Positions 37,458-45,761 of a DNA stretch of 64,000 bases are shown here, piece after piece. Source of the DNA: Actinoalloteichus fjordicus (GTDB taxonomy: Bacteria > Actinomycetota > Actinomycetes > Mycobacteriales > Pseudonocardiaceae); contig NZ_CP016076.1 in NCBI RefSeq assembly GCF_001941625.1, positions 3,472,001 to 3,536,000 of the forward strand, read 5' to 3'. The notes under the pieces were generated by a model. It was not told where the DNA came from. It did no database searches and worked only from the letters and a program-made list of their open reading frames with translations. Position 1 is the stretch's first letter. Every line of letters starts with the position of its first letter. The position numbers and the translations under genes are program-made.

Positions 37458-38012
37458 GGGGGCCGTGGCACCTTCGCGTTCCGACCTGGTGACTCTCTTC
37501 CGCCTCCTCGGCATGCAGTGCCGTCTCCGCGAATCCCCGCGCTCGATCATGATGTTCGGGAGGTTGTTCACCGCCGTCGTCCGACTGTGGCGGACGATCC
37601 ACGCGGCGGCTGGGCCTCGTGCACGGTGGTGCGGAAGCGGTCACGGGCCGCCAGGAGCGCAACGTCCACGTGGAGCGGGCTCGCCTGACCGTGCGAGGGC
37701 CGGGCCGAGGTCGCGAGGAGCCCCAGCCGGTTCGCTCCGGCAGGTCCCGGATCACTGCTCGTCAGTCCTCACCACCGCGGCGCGGCGGTCTTGATCTCGT
37801 GGGCGAGGGTGAGCGCCTTTCCCGCTCGGGGCGGAACTTGATGCGGGTGCTGATCTTCTCGGAGGACACCCGCAGGGCGGTCGGGAAGATGAGCGCCTTC
37901 CGTGTAGTCCTGCGAATCGTGACCTGAGGATCGTCGGCCCGGATCGGGATGTTCGCGGAACTGTCACAACTGGTCATCTGTGCGTAGGGCACTGCAATCG
38001 CGGGTGCCACGG
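37458..38012. other. Gene-poor region with a possible frameshifted remnant
   Basis: On the minus strand around 37965-37840 a frame reads DDPQVTIRRTTRKALIFPTAL then RVSSEKISTRIKFRPERE. After a one-base shift, the next frame continues KALTLAHEIKTAAPRW and stops near 37783. This looks like one eroded small gene. I do not recognise the family. Nothing else was seen in the region. Confidence 0.35.
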
Positions 38013-38603
38013 TCAGCGCGGTCGGCGTAGTCCTGCGATGAGGAGCTCGACCAGTTGGCGTGCGTCGTAGCGGAGGTCGCTGTCGGCGCCTATGCAGAGG
38101 TTTCCGACGCCGCGCATGAGTTGGTAGGCGTTGAGGTCGGGGCGGATCTCACCGGAGGCGGCGGCAGCGTCGAGGAGTCGGGTGCACACCGGCAGGAGGC
38201 GGTCTAGGAAGTAAGCGTGCAGCGTTTCGAAGCCGGTGTTGTCGTTCTGCAGGGCGGCCGCGAGACCGTGCTTGGTGACCAGGAAGTCGACGAAGAGGTC
38301 GACCCACCGTCCGAGGGCGACGTGCGGTGTCGGGCTGGTTGCCAGCAGGGCCGGGCCTGCCTCGGCGCAGGCGTCGACCTGGTGGCGGTACACGGCGATG
38401 ATGAGATCCGCCCGGGTGGGGAAGTGGCGATAGATCGTGGCCGTCCCGACGCCGGCCTTGGCCGCGATGTCGCGTACCGGCGCGTCCACACCTGACGTGA
38501 CGAAGATCGAAGCAGCCGCGTCGAGCAGGGTTTCCTTGTTACGCCGGGCGTCCGCTCGTCTGGGCTGGGCTGCATGCCCTGTGCTCCGGTCGCTGTCGTT
38601 CAC
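38013..38603 (-). CDS. TetR-family regulator (paralogue of the 28-kb TetR)
   Basis: A 196-residue regulator with HTH PVRDIAAKAGVGTATIYRHFPTRADLIIAVYRHQVDACAEAGP, strongly similar along its length to the TetR at 27449-28045. GTG 38603 is preferred because the longer in-frame start at 38669 would place the operator inside the gene. It is divergent from an aldo-keto reductase, with two tandem palindromes between them (38637-38676) of the same design as at 28 kb. It is the probable repressor of the reductase. Confidence 0.9.
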   Translation of the reverse strand: MNDSDRSTGHAAQPRRADARRNKETLLDAAASIFVTSGVDAPVRDIAAKAGVGTATIYRHFPTRADLIIAVYRHQVDACAEAGPALLATSPTPHVALGRWVDLFVDFLVTKHGLAAALQNDNTGFETLHAYFLDRLLPVCTRLLDAAAASGEIRPDLNAYQLMRGVGNLCIGADSDLRYDARQLVELLIAGLRRPR

Positions 38604-38636
38604 CGCGCCCTGCCCTTCGTTGCCGAGTTGGCTAAA

Positions 38637-38676
38637 CGGGACAACGTCCCGTATCGTCAAACGGAACATGGTCCCG
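38637..38676. promoter_or_regulatory. Tandem TetR operators
   Basis: CGGGACAACGTCCCG (38637-38651) and CGGAACATGGTCCCG (38662-38676), centres 25 bp apart, in the divergent region between the TetR and aldo-keto reductase genes. They differ from the 28-kb operators mainly at the third to fourth bases of each arm. Confidence 0.82.
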
Positions 38677-38759
38677 CTTGCTCATGATGTCAGAGCAGGC
38701 GTCGATAACCAAGCCATGCGTTGCCGCCACGCTTCATCCGCACTGGAGGAACACGACTC

Positions 38760-39779
38760 ATGCAGTACCGCACCTTGGGCCGCACCGGTGTGCAGGTCAG
38801 CTCCCTCGCGCTCGGCGCGATGAACTTCGGCAAGATCGGGCGCACCACTCAGGACGAGGTCACCGCCATCGTCGATGCCGCCCTCGAGGGAGGGATCAAC
38901 GTCATCGACACCGCCGACGCGTACAGCGGCGGCGAGTCGGAGGAGATGGTCGGCAAGGCCATCGTCGGCCGCCGCGAGGACATCGTGCTGGCCACGAAGG
39001 CGAGCCTGCCGATGGGCGACGGGCGCAACCATCAGGGCAGTTCGCGCCGCTGGCTGGTCACCGAGCTGGACAACAGCCTGCGCCGCCTCGGTGTCGACCA
39101 CGTTGATCTCTACCAGATCCACCGGTGGGACCCGAACACCGGCGACGAGGAGACCCTGTCGGCGTTGACCGACCTGCAGCGCGCGGGGAAGATCCGTTAC
39201 TTCGGATCCTCGACGTTCCCCGCACACCGCATCGTGCAGGCCCAGTGGGCCGCCCGCGAGTACCACCTGGGCCGTTACGTCACCGAACAGCCCAGCTACT
39301 CGATCCTGCAGCGCGGGATCGAAACCCACGTGCTGCCCGTGACCGAGCAGTACGGGCTCGGTGTGCTGGTGTGGAGCCCGTTGGCTTCGGGCTGGCTGTC
39401 GGGCGCGATCCGCGAAGGCCGGGACATCACCACCAGCCGCTCCACGTTCATGCCACAACGCTTCGACACTGCCATCCCCGCGAACCGGGCCAAGCTCGAC
39501 GCCGTCGAACAACTGGCTGCACTCGCCGACGAAGCCAGCCTGACCATGATCCAGCTCGCGCTCGGATTCGTGACCACGCATCCCGCAGTGACCAGCGCGC
39601 TCATCGGCCCCCGCACACTGGACCACCTGCACTCGCAACTCGCCGCCGCTGACACCGTGCTCGCCGCCGACGTGCTCGATGCGATCGACGCGATCGTCGC
39701 CCCCGGCACCGACCTGGCCGCGCACGAGAAGAACGACACGCCACCCGCGCTGCTCAACCCGGCACTGCGCCGCCGCTGA
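38760..39779 (+). CDS. Aldo-keto reductase
   Basis: A 339-residue NADPH-dependent aldo-keto reductase. The catalytic tetrad is visible: Asp50 and Tyr55 in DTADAYSGG, Lys80 in LATKASL and His121 in YQIHRWD. The C-terminal cofactor region includes SALIGPRTLDHLHSQL. ATG 38760 has GGAGGA nine bases upstream. It sits downstream of tandem TetR operators, so it is probably induced by a carbonyl or other toxic compound sensed by the divergent TetR. Confidence 0.92.
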   Translation: MQYRTLGRTGVQVSSLALGAMNFGKIGRTTQDEVTAIVDAALEGGINVIDTADAYSGGESEEMVGKAIVGRREDIVLATKASLPMGDGRNHQGSSRRWLVTELDNSLRRLGVDHVDLYQIHRWDPNTGDEETLSALTDLQRAGKIRYFGSSTFPAHRIVQAQWAAREYHLGRYVTEQPSYSILQRGIETHVLPVTEQYGLGVLVWSPLASGWLSGAIREGRDITTSRSTFMPQRFDTAIPANRAKLDAVEQLAALADEASLTMIQLALGFVTTHPAVTSALIGPRTLDHLHSQLAAADTVLAADVLDAIDAIVAPGTDLAAHEKNDTPPALLNPALRRR

Positions 39780-39888
39780 CCGCCGGGCCCACCGCGCCGA
39801 GCACGGCAAAGAAACTGAGCGGTCGTACACCTCCAGGTGGCGGGCGCACCAGGTTGCCCGGCTGGTCCTGCACCACCAGGATCTTGCG

Positions 39889-40215
39889 TCACGCCTCGGT
39901 GACGAAGTCCACGTCGATCGCCACCGTCACCGCGTCCGCCCCATGCCCGACGGTCACCGTCTCCGGGACGTACTCGCCGGTGCGGCCCCGGATCGCGCGC
40001 AGGAACTCCACCGCGTCCAGCACACTGTGATCCGCGCAGGCGGCCTCCAGGTCGAGGGTGTCGAGCAGGGTGAACAGCGCCAAGCGGTGGCTCGTGTGGA
40101 ACTTCTCCAGCAGCGGCAGATAGCTGTTGCCGTGGTGCGCCGCCACCACCTCATGCGCCGCCGAGAGCCGCTCGATCCCGCCCGCGTTCGCCGGCGTCGT
40201 GAGCTCGTATCCCTG
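39889..40215 (-). pseudogene. Tn3-family transposase remnant
   Basis: About 108 codons of minus-strand frame read LTTPANAGGIERLSAAHEVV then AAHHGNSYLPLLEKFHTSHRLALFTLLDTLDLEA and HSVLDAVEFLRAIRGRTGEYVP. This is a central segment of a Tn3-family DDE transposase (the GNxYLPLL...HR..LF.LLD pattern). Both ends are missing: the frame stops after AIDVDFVTEA and no start exists upstream. It is the scar of a Tn3-type element. Confidence 0.72.
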
Positions 40216-40338
40216 CCGGCCCCCGCGTCACTCGACGATCCTCCGGCCGGCGACCGTGTCGTCGCGGTCCCTGCGGCGGTGCGCCGGCGACGGCCCCGCC
40301 TGCGGCGTTCGGCCGTCGCCTGACCAACAGGCGACGGT

Positions 40339-41199
40339 TCAGGACGGGCTCGTCTCGGCGAGGAAGTCGAGCAGGGCCGAGGTGACCTCCTCGGGCCGTT
40401 CCAGCGGGGGCAGGTGGCCGGTGTCGGGCAGGTCGAGTCGTCGGGCGCCGGGGATCTGTTCGGCGAGCATCGTGGAGACGGCCTGGATCCAGCGCACGTC
40501 GGCGGTGCCGTTGACGACCAGCGTCGGCACCCGCACCTGATCGAGCCGGGGCTTCGCGGGCGCGGGGTGCGGCCGTTCGAGGGTGGGCGGGCCGTTCCAC
40601 GTGCGGGCGAAGACGCCCTCGATCATCGCCACGGCCGCCGCCCACACGTCGGGCGCAAGCGCGGCCGGGTCACGGTCGGGACCTGCGACGAGGAAGCGTG
40701 CCTGGGCCAGGGCCATCGCCGTCACGTCCGCCGGGTCCACGTGTGGGGCCTGACGTTCGTTGTAGGCCCGCAGTCGCTCGGCGGGGACGGCGCTGTGCAC
40801 ACGTTCGCGGGCGGAGGCGCGCATCTCCTCGGGCCAGTGGTGTCCGGAGAGCCCGGAGCAGATCAGGGTGAGGCTCCAGACCCGTTCCGGTGCGGCCAGT
40901 GCCACGTCCAGGGAGTAGGCGCCGCCGTTGGAGCAGCCGACGAGCGCCGCCCGCTCGACGTCGAGGGCGTCGAGCAGGGCGAGGAGGTCCTCGGCATGGG
41001 AGAAGCCGCCGTCGGCGTCGGCGGATTCGCCGTAGCCGCGCCAGTCGTAGCGGATGACCCGGTGATCGGCGGCCAGCCGTTCGAACTGCGCGTCCCACAG
41101 GCGACGGTCGGTGATGCCCGCGTGGGAGAACACCACGGCGTTGCCGCTGCCTGCCTCGTCGTAGGCCAGCTCGGTCCCGTTGACGGCGACTCTGTTCAT
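40339..41199 (-). CDS. Alpha/beta hydrolase
   Basis: A 286-residue hydrolase. The strand before the oxyanion hole is AVVFSHAGITDRRLW, the nucleophile elbow is GCSNGG (Ser90, with Cys before it and Asn after), and the catalytic His is in TGHLPPLERP. ATG 41199 is preferred over the upstream in-frame ATG 41259, whose extra 20 residues have no family similarity. Divergent from a tyrosine phosphatase gene. The substrate is unknown. Confidence 0.88.
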   Translation of the reverse strand: MNRVAVNGTELAYDEAGSGNAVVFSHAGITDRRLWDAQFERLAADHRVIRYDWRGYGESADADGGFSHAEDLLALLDALDVERAALVGCSNGGAYSLDVALAAPERVWSLTLICSGLSGHHWPEEMRASARERVHSAVPAERLRAYNERQAPHVDPADVTAMALAQARFLVAGPDRDPAALAPDVWAAAVAMIEGVFARTWNGPPTLERPHPAPAKPRLDQVRVPTLVVNGTADVRWIQAVSTMLAEQIPGARRLDLPDTGHLPPLERPEEVTSALLDFLAETSPS

Positions 41200-41312
41200 G
41201 AGGGCACCGTAGCCGCGGCAGGCCGGGCCGTGGTCGCCTCCGCTGTGGACGAACCCCACCGCTCCTGCCGGGACCGGGCCGGTCGGCGGCGCCCGGCTTC
41301 TACGATGATCAG

Positions 41313-42068
41313 ATGGATCGTCACCTGGACTTCGCGGGCGTGCACAACTTCCGGGACCTGGGCGGGTATCGGGCCGAGGACGGTCGCACCGTGCGGTGGC
41401 GGCAGCTGTTCCGGGCCGACGCGTTGTCGAGTCTGCGCCCCGCCGACGGGCAGCGGTTCCGCGCGTTGGGGATCGGCACGGTGATCGACCTGCGGTATCC
41501 GTACGAGATCGCGGCCAACGGGCGGGTGCCGCAGTATGACGGGCTGACCTATCACAATCTCAGCGTCGAGCACCGGCCCTACGAGCAGGCGGCGCTGGAC
41601 CCCGCGATCGAGCCTGCCCGGTATTTCGCCGACCGTTATGCCGAGCTGTTGGCCGACGGGACGGCCGAGCTGCGCCGGGCACTGGAGGTGATCGCCTTCG
41701 AAGCCGAGGGGCCGGTGGTCTTCCACTGTCGGACGGGCAAGGACCGGACCGGCGTCCTGGCGGCGTTGCTGCTGGTGCTGCTGGGTGTGGCCGAGGAGGA
41801 CGTGGTCGCCGACTACGCGTTGACCGGGCTGGCCACGGAGCGGTTCATCGCCGACTGGAATGCCGACCCGCGCAAGCCGCCGCTGCGGTGGCCCGGTTAC
41901 GGGCAGGCCCCTGAGGAGACGATGCGCCTGGTGTTGGCCGAGCTCGTCGCCGCGCACGGGTCGGTGGCCGGTTATGTGCGGGGGCTGGGCCTGGACGACG
42001 TCGCGGTGGCGACGGCGCTGCGGGACCGGTTCCTGGAATCGGTCCCGGCTGATCGGCGTCGCGACTGA
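41313..42068 (+). CDS. MptpB-like protein tyrosine/serine phosphatase
   Basis: A 251-residue phosphatase. The N-terminal NFRDLGGYRAEDGRTVRWRQLFRADAL is the signature of the bacterial Y_phosphatase3 (PtpB) family. The catalytic P-loop is HCRTGKDRTG with Cys139 and Arg145; the Lys-Asp after Gly is typical of the triple-specificity PtpB group, which can also use phosphoinositides. Monocistronic. The cellular target is unknown. Confidence 0.92.
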   Translation: MDRHLDFAGVHNFRDLGGYRAEDGRTVRWRQLFRADALSSLRPADGQRFRALGIGTVIDLRYPYEIAANGRVPQYDGLTYHNLSVEHRPYEQAALDPAIEPARYFADRYAELLADGTAELRRALEVIAFEAEGPVVFHCRTGKDRTGVLAALLLVLLGVAEEDVVADYALTGLATERFIADWNADPRKPPLRWPGYGQAPEETMRLVLAELVAAHGSVAGYVRGLGLDDVAVATALRDRFLESVPADRRRD

Positions 42069-42508
42069 GGCGACGTCGAGGCGCGGCCGCGCCGACATCG
42101 TGCTCGACCGACCTGGTGGGGGCGCGGCCGCCGTCGACCTCGGTCGGCCCGTCCGACGCTGATCGGCTCACGGTCTGCTGTCCTCGTGAACGCCGCCGCC
42201 ACCGCCCTCACGAGGACAGCGCCGAGCACGAACCCGGTCTGGTCAGCGTCTCGGTCCCGCGACGGAACAGGCCGCGGTGCCTGCGACAGCGAGGACCAGG
42301 GCCGTCCAGGTGTCTGCTGCGGTGCTGGGTGGCGGCACCATCCAGGTCGCCACCTCCATCGGCGTGCTCGTCGGGGCGGGGCGAGGAACGAGTCGGCCGG
42401 ACCCCGCCCCGACCGGACAGCCCCCTGGCGCGCGGATCGGGCCCCAGGCGGCCGCGTGCACCCGTGCCGAGCCGGTCCTCTCCTGCTGCCGACCGTGGCG
42501 GACGTGCC
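42069..42508. other. Convergent intergenic region with no gene seen
   Basis: It lies between the 3' ends of the phosphatase (plus) and the kinase (minus). Open frames exist on both strands but none has a start, ribosome site or motif that stands out. Confidence 0.4.
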
Positions 42509-43459
42509 TCAGCCGTGGCGGACGCGGCTTGACAGGGCGTGGGCGATGACGGTCTGGTCGGCGTTGATCGCGGTCTCGCCGTCCTCGACGTCCCACAGCG
42601 CGTTCTGCAGGACACGGCCGAGGGTCCAGTGGACGGCCCGCTGTCGGTCCAGGCCCATGACCTCGGTCATCAGGTCGAAGCGGCGCAGCACGGCGCGGGG
42701 GGCGTCGCCGGTGGCCACGACGTCGGGCCACCGGTTGACCAGCGCGGGCAGCAGGTCGAAGGCGGGGTCGCCCGCCAACGGCTTGGGGTCGATGGCCACC
42801 CAGGGCTCGCGGTCGCCGCCGGGCGGCGCGGCCAGCACGTTCTCGTAGTGCAGGTCCCAGTGCAGCAGCCGGTCGCCGGGTTCGTGGATCACCTCGGCCA
42901 CCGCCGTCGCGCAGGCGCGCAGCAGGGTGCGGTCGGCCGGGTCCGACAGGTGCCGTTGCGCGGCGGGGACGTCGGCGAGCATGGCGGCGGCGATGTCGGC
43001 CAGGGTGCGCAGGCCGGGCGGGGCGGGCACGGCGACCAGTCGGGCGCCCAGTTCGGCGAGGATCCGCAGGGCCGTCAGGTCGTCGGGCATCCCGGCCAGA
43101 CTGCGGTCGCCGTCGAGTCGTTCCAGCAGCAGGGTGCCGGTGTCGGGGTCGTCGGCCAGGAGCCGGACGACGCCGTCGCCCTGCCAGTGTCGCAGGCCGA
43201 TCGGCTCGCCGACGTTCTCCTCGTCGACGGGTTGGAACTTCACCGCGGCCGGGGTTCCGTCGGCGCGCAGGACGGGCAGCACGAGGGCGACCATGCCGTG
43301 TCTGCCGGGTCCGTCCGGTCGCAGCTGCCAGCGCTCGAGGATCTCGTGGACGAGGGCGGGCAGGGCGGCGATCCAGGCGCGGCCCGCGTCGCCGCCGAAG
43401 CGGGCGTGGGAGGCGGCGAGTGCGGCGGGGACCTCGACGCGGTGCGTTGGTGCGGGCAT
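42509..43459 (-). CDS. APH(6)/hydroxyurea phosphotransferase-like kinase
   Basis: A 316-residue aminoglycoside phosphotransferase-fold kinase. Lys74 (PAAVKFQPV) is the likely ATP-binding Lys. The catalytic loop is LLHWDLHYENVL (Asp202), and the metal-binding segment WVAIDPKPLAGDPAFDLLP is the pattern of streptomycin 6-kinases. It could confer resistance to streptomycin-like aminoglycosides, or to hydroxyurea, by phosphorylation. ATG 43459 is preferred over the in-frame start at 43495. Sequence alone does not fix the substrate. Confidence 0.85.
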   Translation of the reverse strand: MPAPTHRVEVPAALAASHARFGGDAGRAWIAALPALVHEILERWQLRPDGPGRHGMVALVLPVLRADGTPAAVKFQPVDEENVGEPIGLRHWQGDGVVRLLADDPDTGTLLLERLDGDRSLAGMPDDLTALRILAELGARLVAVPAPPGLRTLADIAAAMLADVPAAQRHLSDPADRTLLRACATAVAEVIHEPGDRLLHWDLHYENVLAAPPGGDREPWVAIDPKPLAGDPAFDLLPALVNRWPDVVATGDAPRAVLRRFDLMTEVMGLDRQRAVHWTLGRVLQNALWDVEDGETAINADQTVIAHALSSRVRHG

Positions 43460-43684
43460 GGCGGCACTCCCTCTCCCGATCGGATCGAGCTGCACTCTAG
43501 CCAGGGCGGGCGCTCGGCGGCGATCACTTCTCCTGCTGGCTCCGTCGGGGACCCGCTGGAGCGGGTGAGTCAGCTGCCGGGTGATCGGGGTTCGGGCGAG
43601 GTGCGGGCGGCGTGCCTGCTCGCGGCATGTCCGACGTTCGCCGAGGCGGCCGGTGCGGGCGTGATCTCCACCAGACCCTAGGTC

Positions 43685-43731
43685 CGTACAACGTACGGTA
43701 CGATGGTTCGCGTTAATCCGTACGTTGTACG
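43685..43731. promoter_or_regulatory. Paired palindromic operator before the DrrAB-like exporter
   Basis: The 14-base sequence CGTACAACGTACGG (43685-43698) recurs as its exact reverse complement at 43718-43731. A -10-like TACGAT (43699-43704) lies immediately after the first arm. The repeated CGTAC/GTACG half sites look like a TetR-family operator controlling the exporter, but no TetR gene lies next to it. Confidence 0.75.
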
Positions 43732-43749
43732 AAGTAGGGGGTGTTTCTG

Positions 43750-44730
43750 ATGGACAGCGGACCGCTCGCCATCGACGTGCACGGGCTGCGCAGGCGATAC
43801 CGCGACGTCGACGTCCTCACCGGCCTCGACCTGGCCGTGCCGCCCGGCCGCGTCTGCGGTCTGCTCGGCCCCAACGGCGCGGGCAAGACCACCACGGTGC
43901 GCATCCTGACCACCCTGCTGCGGGCCGACGGCGGCCGAGCCGCCATCGGCGGCATCGACGTCGCGACCGACCCCGCCGGGGTACGACGCCGTATCGGCCT
44001 GGTCGGCCAGCACACCGCCGTCGACGAGGTCCTCACCGGACGCCAGAACCTCCTGCTGTTCGGCAGACTCCACCACCTCGACGAACGCGCCGCTCACCGC
44101 CGAGCCGAACAGCTGCTCGCCCGCTTCGGACTGGCCGAGGCCGCCGACCGCAAGACCGCCCGATACTCCGGCGGAATGCGCCGCCGACTCGACCTCGCCG
44201 TCGGCCTGATCCAGGCACCCGCCGTGCTGTTCCTGGACGAACCCACCACCGGCCTGGACCCCCGCAGCCGCGACGAGGTCTGGCGGGCCGTACGCGACCT
44301 GGCCGCCGAGGGCACCACGGTCCTGCTCACCACCCAGTACCTGGAGGAGGCCGACCGGCTCGCCGTTCAGATCACCGTCCTGGACCACGGCCGCGCCGTC
44401 GCCTCAGGCACCCCGGAGGAGCTGAAGACCTCCCTCGGCGTGAACCGGCTCGACGTCGTCGTCACCCACCGCGCCGAACTGGGCCGGGCCGCCGAGATCC
44501 TCGGCCGCATCACCGGCACCGCCGTCACCGTCGACGAGGACTCCCACCGCGCCACCGCCCGCACCACGGCCACGGCGGCCACCACGGTCGCCGTCCTGTG
44601 CGCCCTGGACGCCGAAGACCTCGCCGTGCACGACGTCGCTCGCCGCCGCGCGACCCTGGACGAGGTGTTCCTCAGCCTCACCGACCGTACCGACCCGGCC
44701 CGCCGAACCGGAGAGGACACCGCCGCATGA
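43750..44730 (+). CDS. DrrA-like ABC exporter ATP-binding protein
   Basis: A 326-residue ATPase of the daunorubicin-resistance DrrA type. Walker A is GPNGAGKTTT, signature YSGGMRRRLDLAVGLI, Walker B VLFLDEPTTGLDPRSR, H-loop region LLTTQYLEEADRL. The C-terminal ~90 residues form the DrrA-specific regulatory tail (RATLDEVFLSLTDR). ATG 43750 is preferred over GTG 43741 because the AGTAGGGGG ribosome site precedes it at a proper distance. Coupled to the permease by an ATGA overlap. It probably exports a hydrophobic drug. Confidence 0.92.
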   Translation: MDSGPLAIDVHGLRRRYRDVDVLTGLDLAVPPGRVCGLLGPNGAGKTTTVRILTTLLRADGGRAAIGGIDVATDPAGVRRRIGLVGQHTAVDEVLTGRQNLLLFGRLHHLDERAAHRRAEQLLARFGLAEAADRKTARYSGGMRRRLDLAVGLIQAPAVLFLDEPTTGLDPRSRDEVWRAVRDLAAEGTTVLLTTQYLEEADRLAVQITVLDHGRAVASGTPEELKTSLGVNRLDVVVTHRAELGRAAEILGRITGTAVTVDEDSHRATARTTATAATTVAVLCALDAEDLAVHDVARRRATLDEVFLSLTDRTDPARRTGEDTAA

Positions 44731-45580
44731 CCACACCCCGCACCGCCGAGGACCGCCCCGAGACCACCACCGGCGGACCGGCGGACCGGCGGACCGAGCC
44801 CGCCGAGCCGTCACCGACATCGCCGCCGTCACCCGACGCGACCTGCTGCGCTGGGCCGCCGACCCCGCACCGGTCGTCATCAACCTGCTGTTCCCGATCA
44901 TGCTCGTGCTGGTGTTCGGCTACCTGTTCGGCGGAGCGATGACCGTGCCCGGCGGCGGCGACTACCGCGAATTCCTCCTGCCGGGCATGTTCGCCATGAC
45001 CATGCTCTTCGGCCTGGAGTCCACCGTGCTGGCCGTCACCGCCGACACCGCACGCGGCGTCACCGACCGGTTCCGCTCCCTGCCGATCGCCTCGTCCGCC
45101 GTGCTCGGCGGCCGCGCCGTCGCCGACGTGATCGACTCGACGCTCCGGCTGGTCGTCGTCCTGCTCTGCGGCCTGGTCGTCGGCTGGCGGTGGCACGACG
45201 GACTCGGTGCCGCCGCCGCCGCGGTGGCCCTGCTCCTGCTGCTGCGGTTCGCCTTCATCTGGGTCGGCGTGTATCTGGGTTTGCTGCTCAAGACCCCCGA
45301 GTCGGCCGCCATGGTGCAGATCCTCGTCTGGCCGGTGGGGTTCCTCTCCAACGCCTTCGTCGCCCCGGAGACCATGCCCGCACCACTGGCGCTCATCGCC
45401 GAGTGGAACCCGATGTCGGCCACCGCCGCCGCCGCGCGGGAACGGTTCGGCAATCCGGGCTGGGGCGAGCAGTCCTGGGCCGCCCAACACGCCGTGGCCA
45501 TGGCCGTCGGCTGGCCCGTGCTGCTGTCGGCGGTCTTCATCCCACTGTCCCTACGCCGCTACCGACACCTGAGCCGATGA
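44727..45580 (+). pseudogene. DrrB-like ABC-2 permease, frameshifted at an 8-bp repeat
   Basis: The expected start is ATG 44727, overlapping the ATPase stop. From there the frame reads MTTPRTAEDRPETTTGGPAD and then, because of three copies of CGGCGGAC (44771-44794), continues out of frame to a stop at 44940-44942. The true permease sequence RARRAVTDIAAVTRRDLLRW then PVVINLLFPIMLVLVFGYLFGG lies one frame away and runs to 45580. With one repeat unit fewer, the gene would encode a seamless 281-residue DrrB-type permease. The longest in-frame product as written starts at ATG 44900 (226 residues) and lacks the cytosolic N-terminus and half of the first span. Confidence 0.82.
44771..44794 (+). repeat. 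Three tandem copies of CGGCGGAC inside the permease gene
   Basis: Three perfect 8-bp units in the 15th to 22nd codons of the permease gene. Since 8 is not a multiple of 3, gain or loss of one unit changes the reading frame. Two units give an open frame, three (as here) a closed one. Confidence 0.9.
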
Positions 45581-45761
45581 AACACCCACCGCCGCACCAG
45601 GGCCGGTTCGGACCCGGTTCCCCCGACGTCGACCGCGACACCCGCCGCCCCTCGCACCGGGGCAGGATCGTCTCGCAGGCCAACCCGTACCGCTGTGTCG
45701 TCTCCCCGCGACTCCTTCTCCCCGCCCTTGAACCGTCCGCCTCGACAAGGAGCGTGATGCC

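Noticed and set aside
44727-44942. Separate 71-residue small protein between the ATPase and permease
   Set aside because: Its N-terminus joins perfectly to the permease if one 8-bp repeat unit is removed, so it is better explained as the frameshifted start of the permease.
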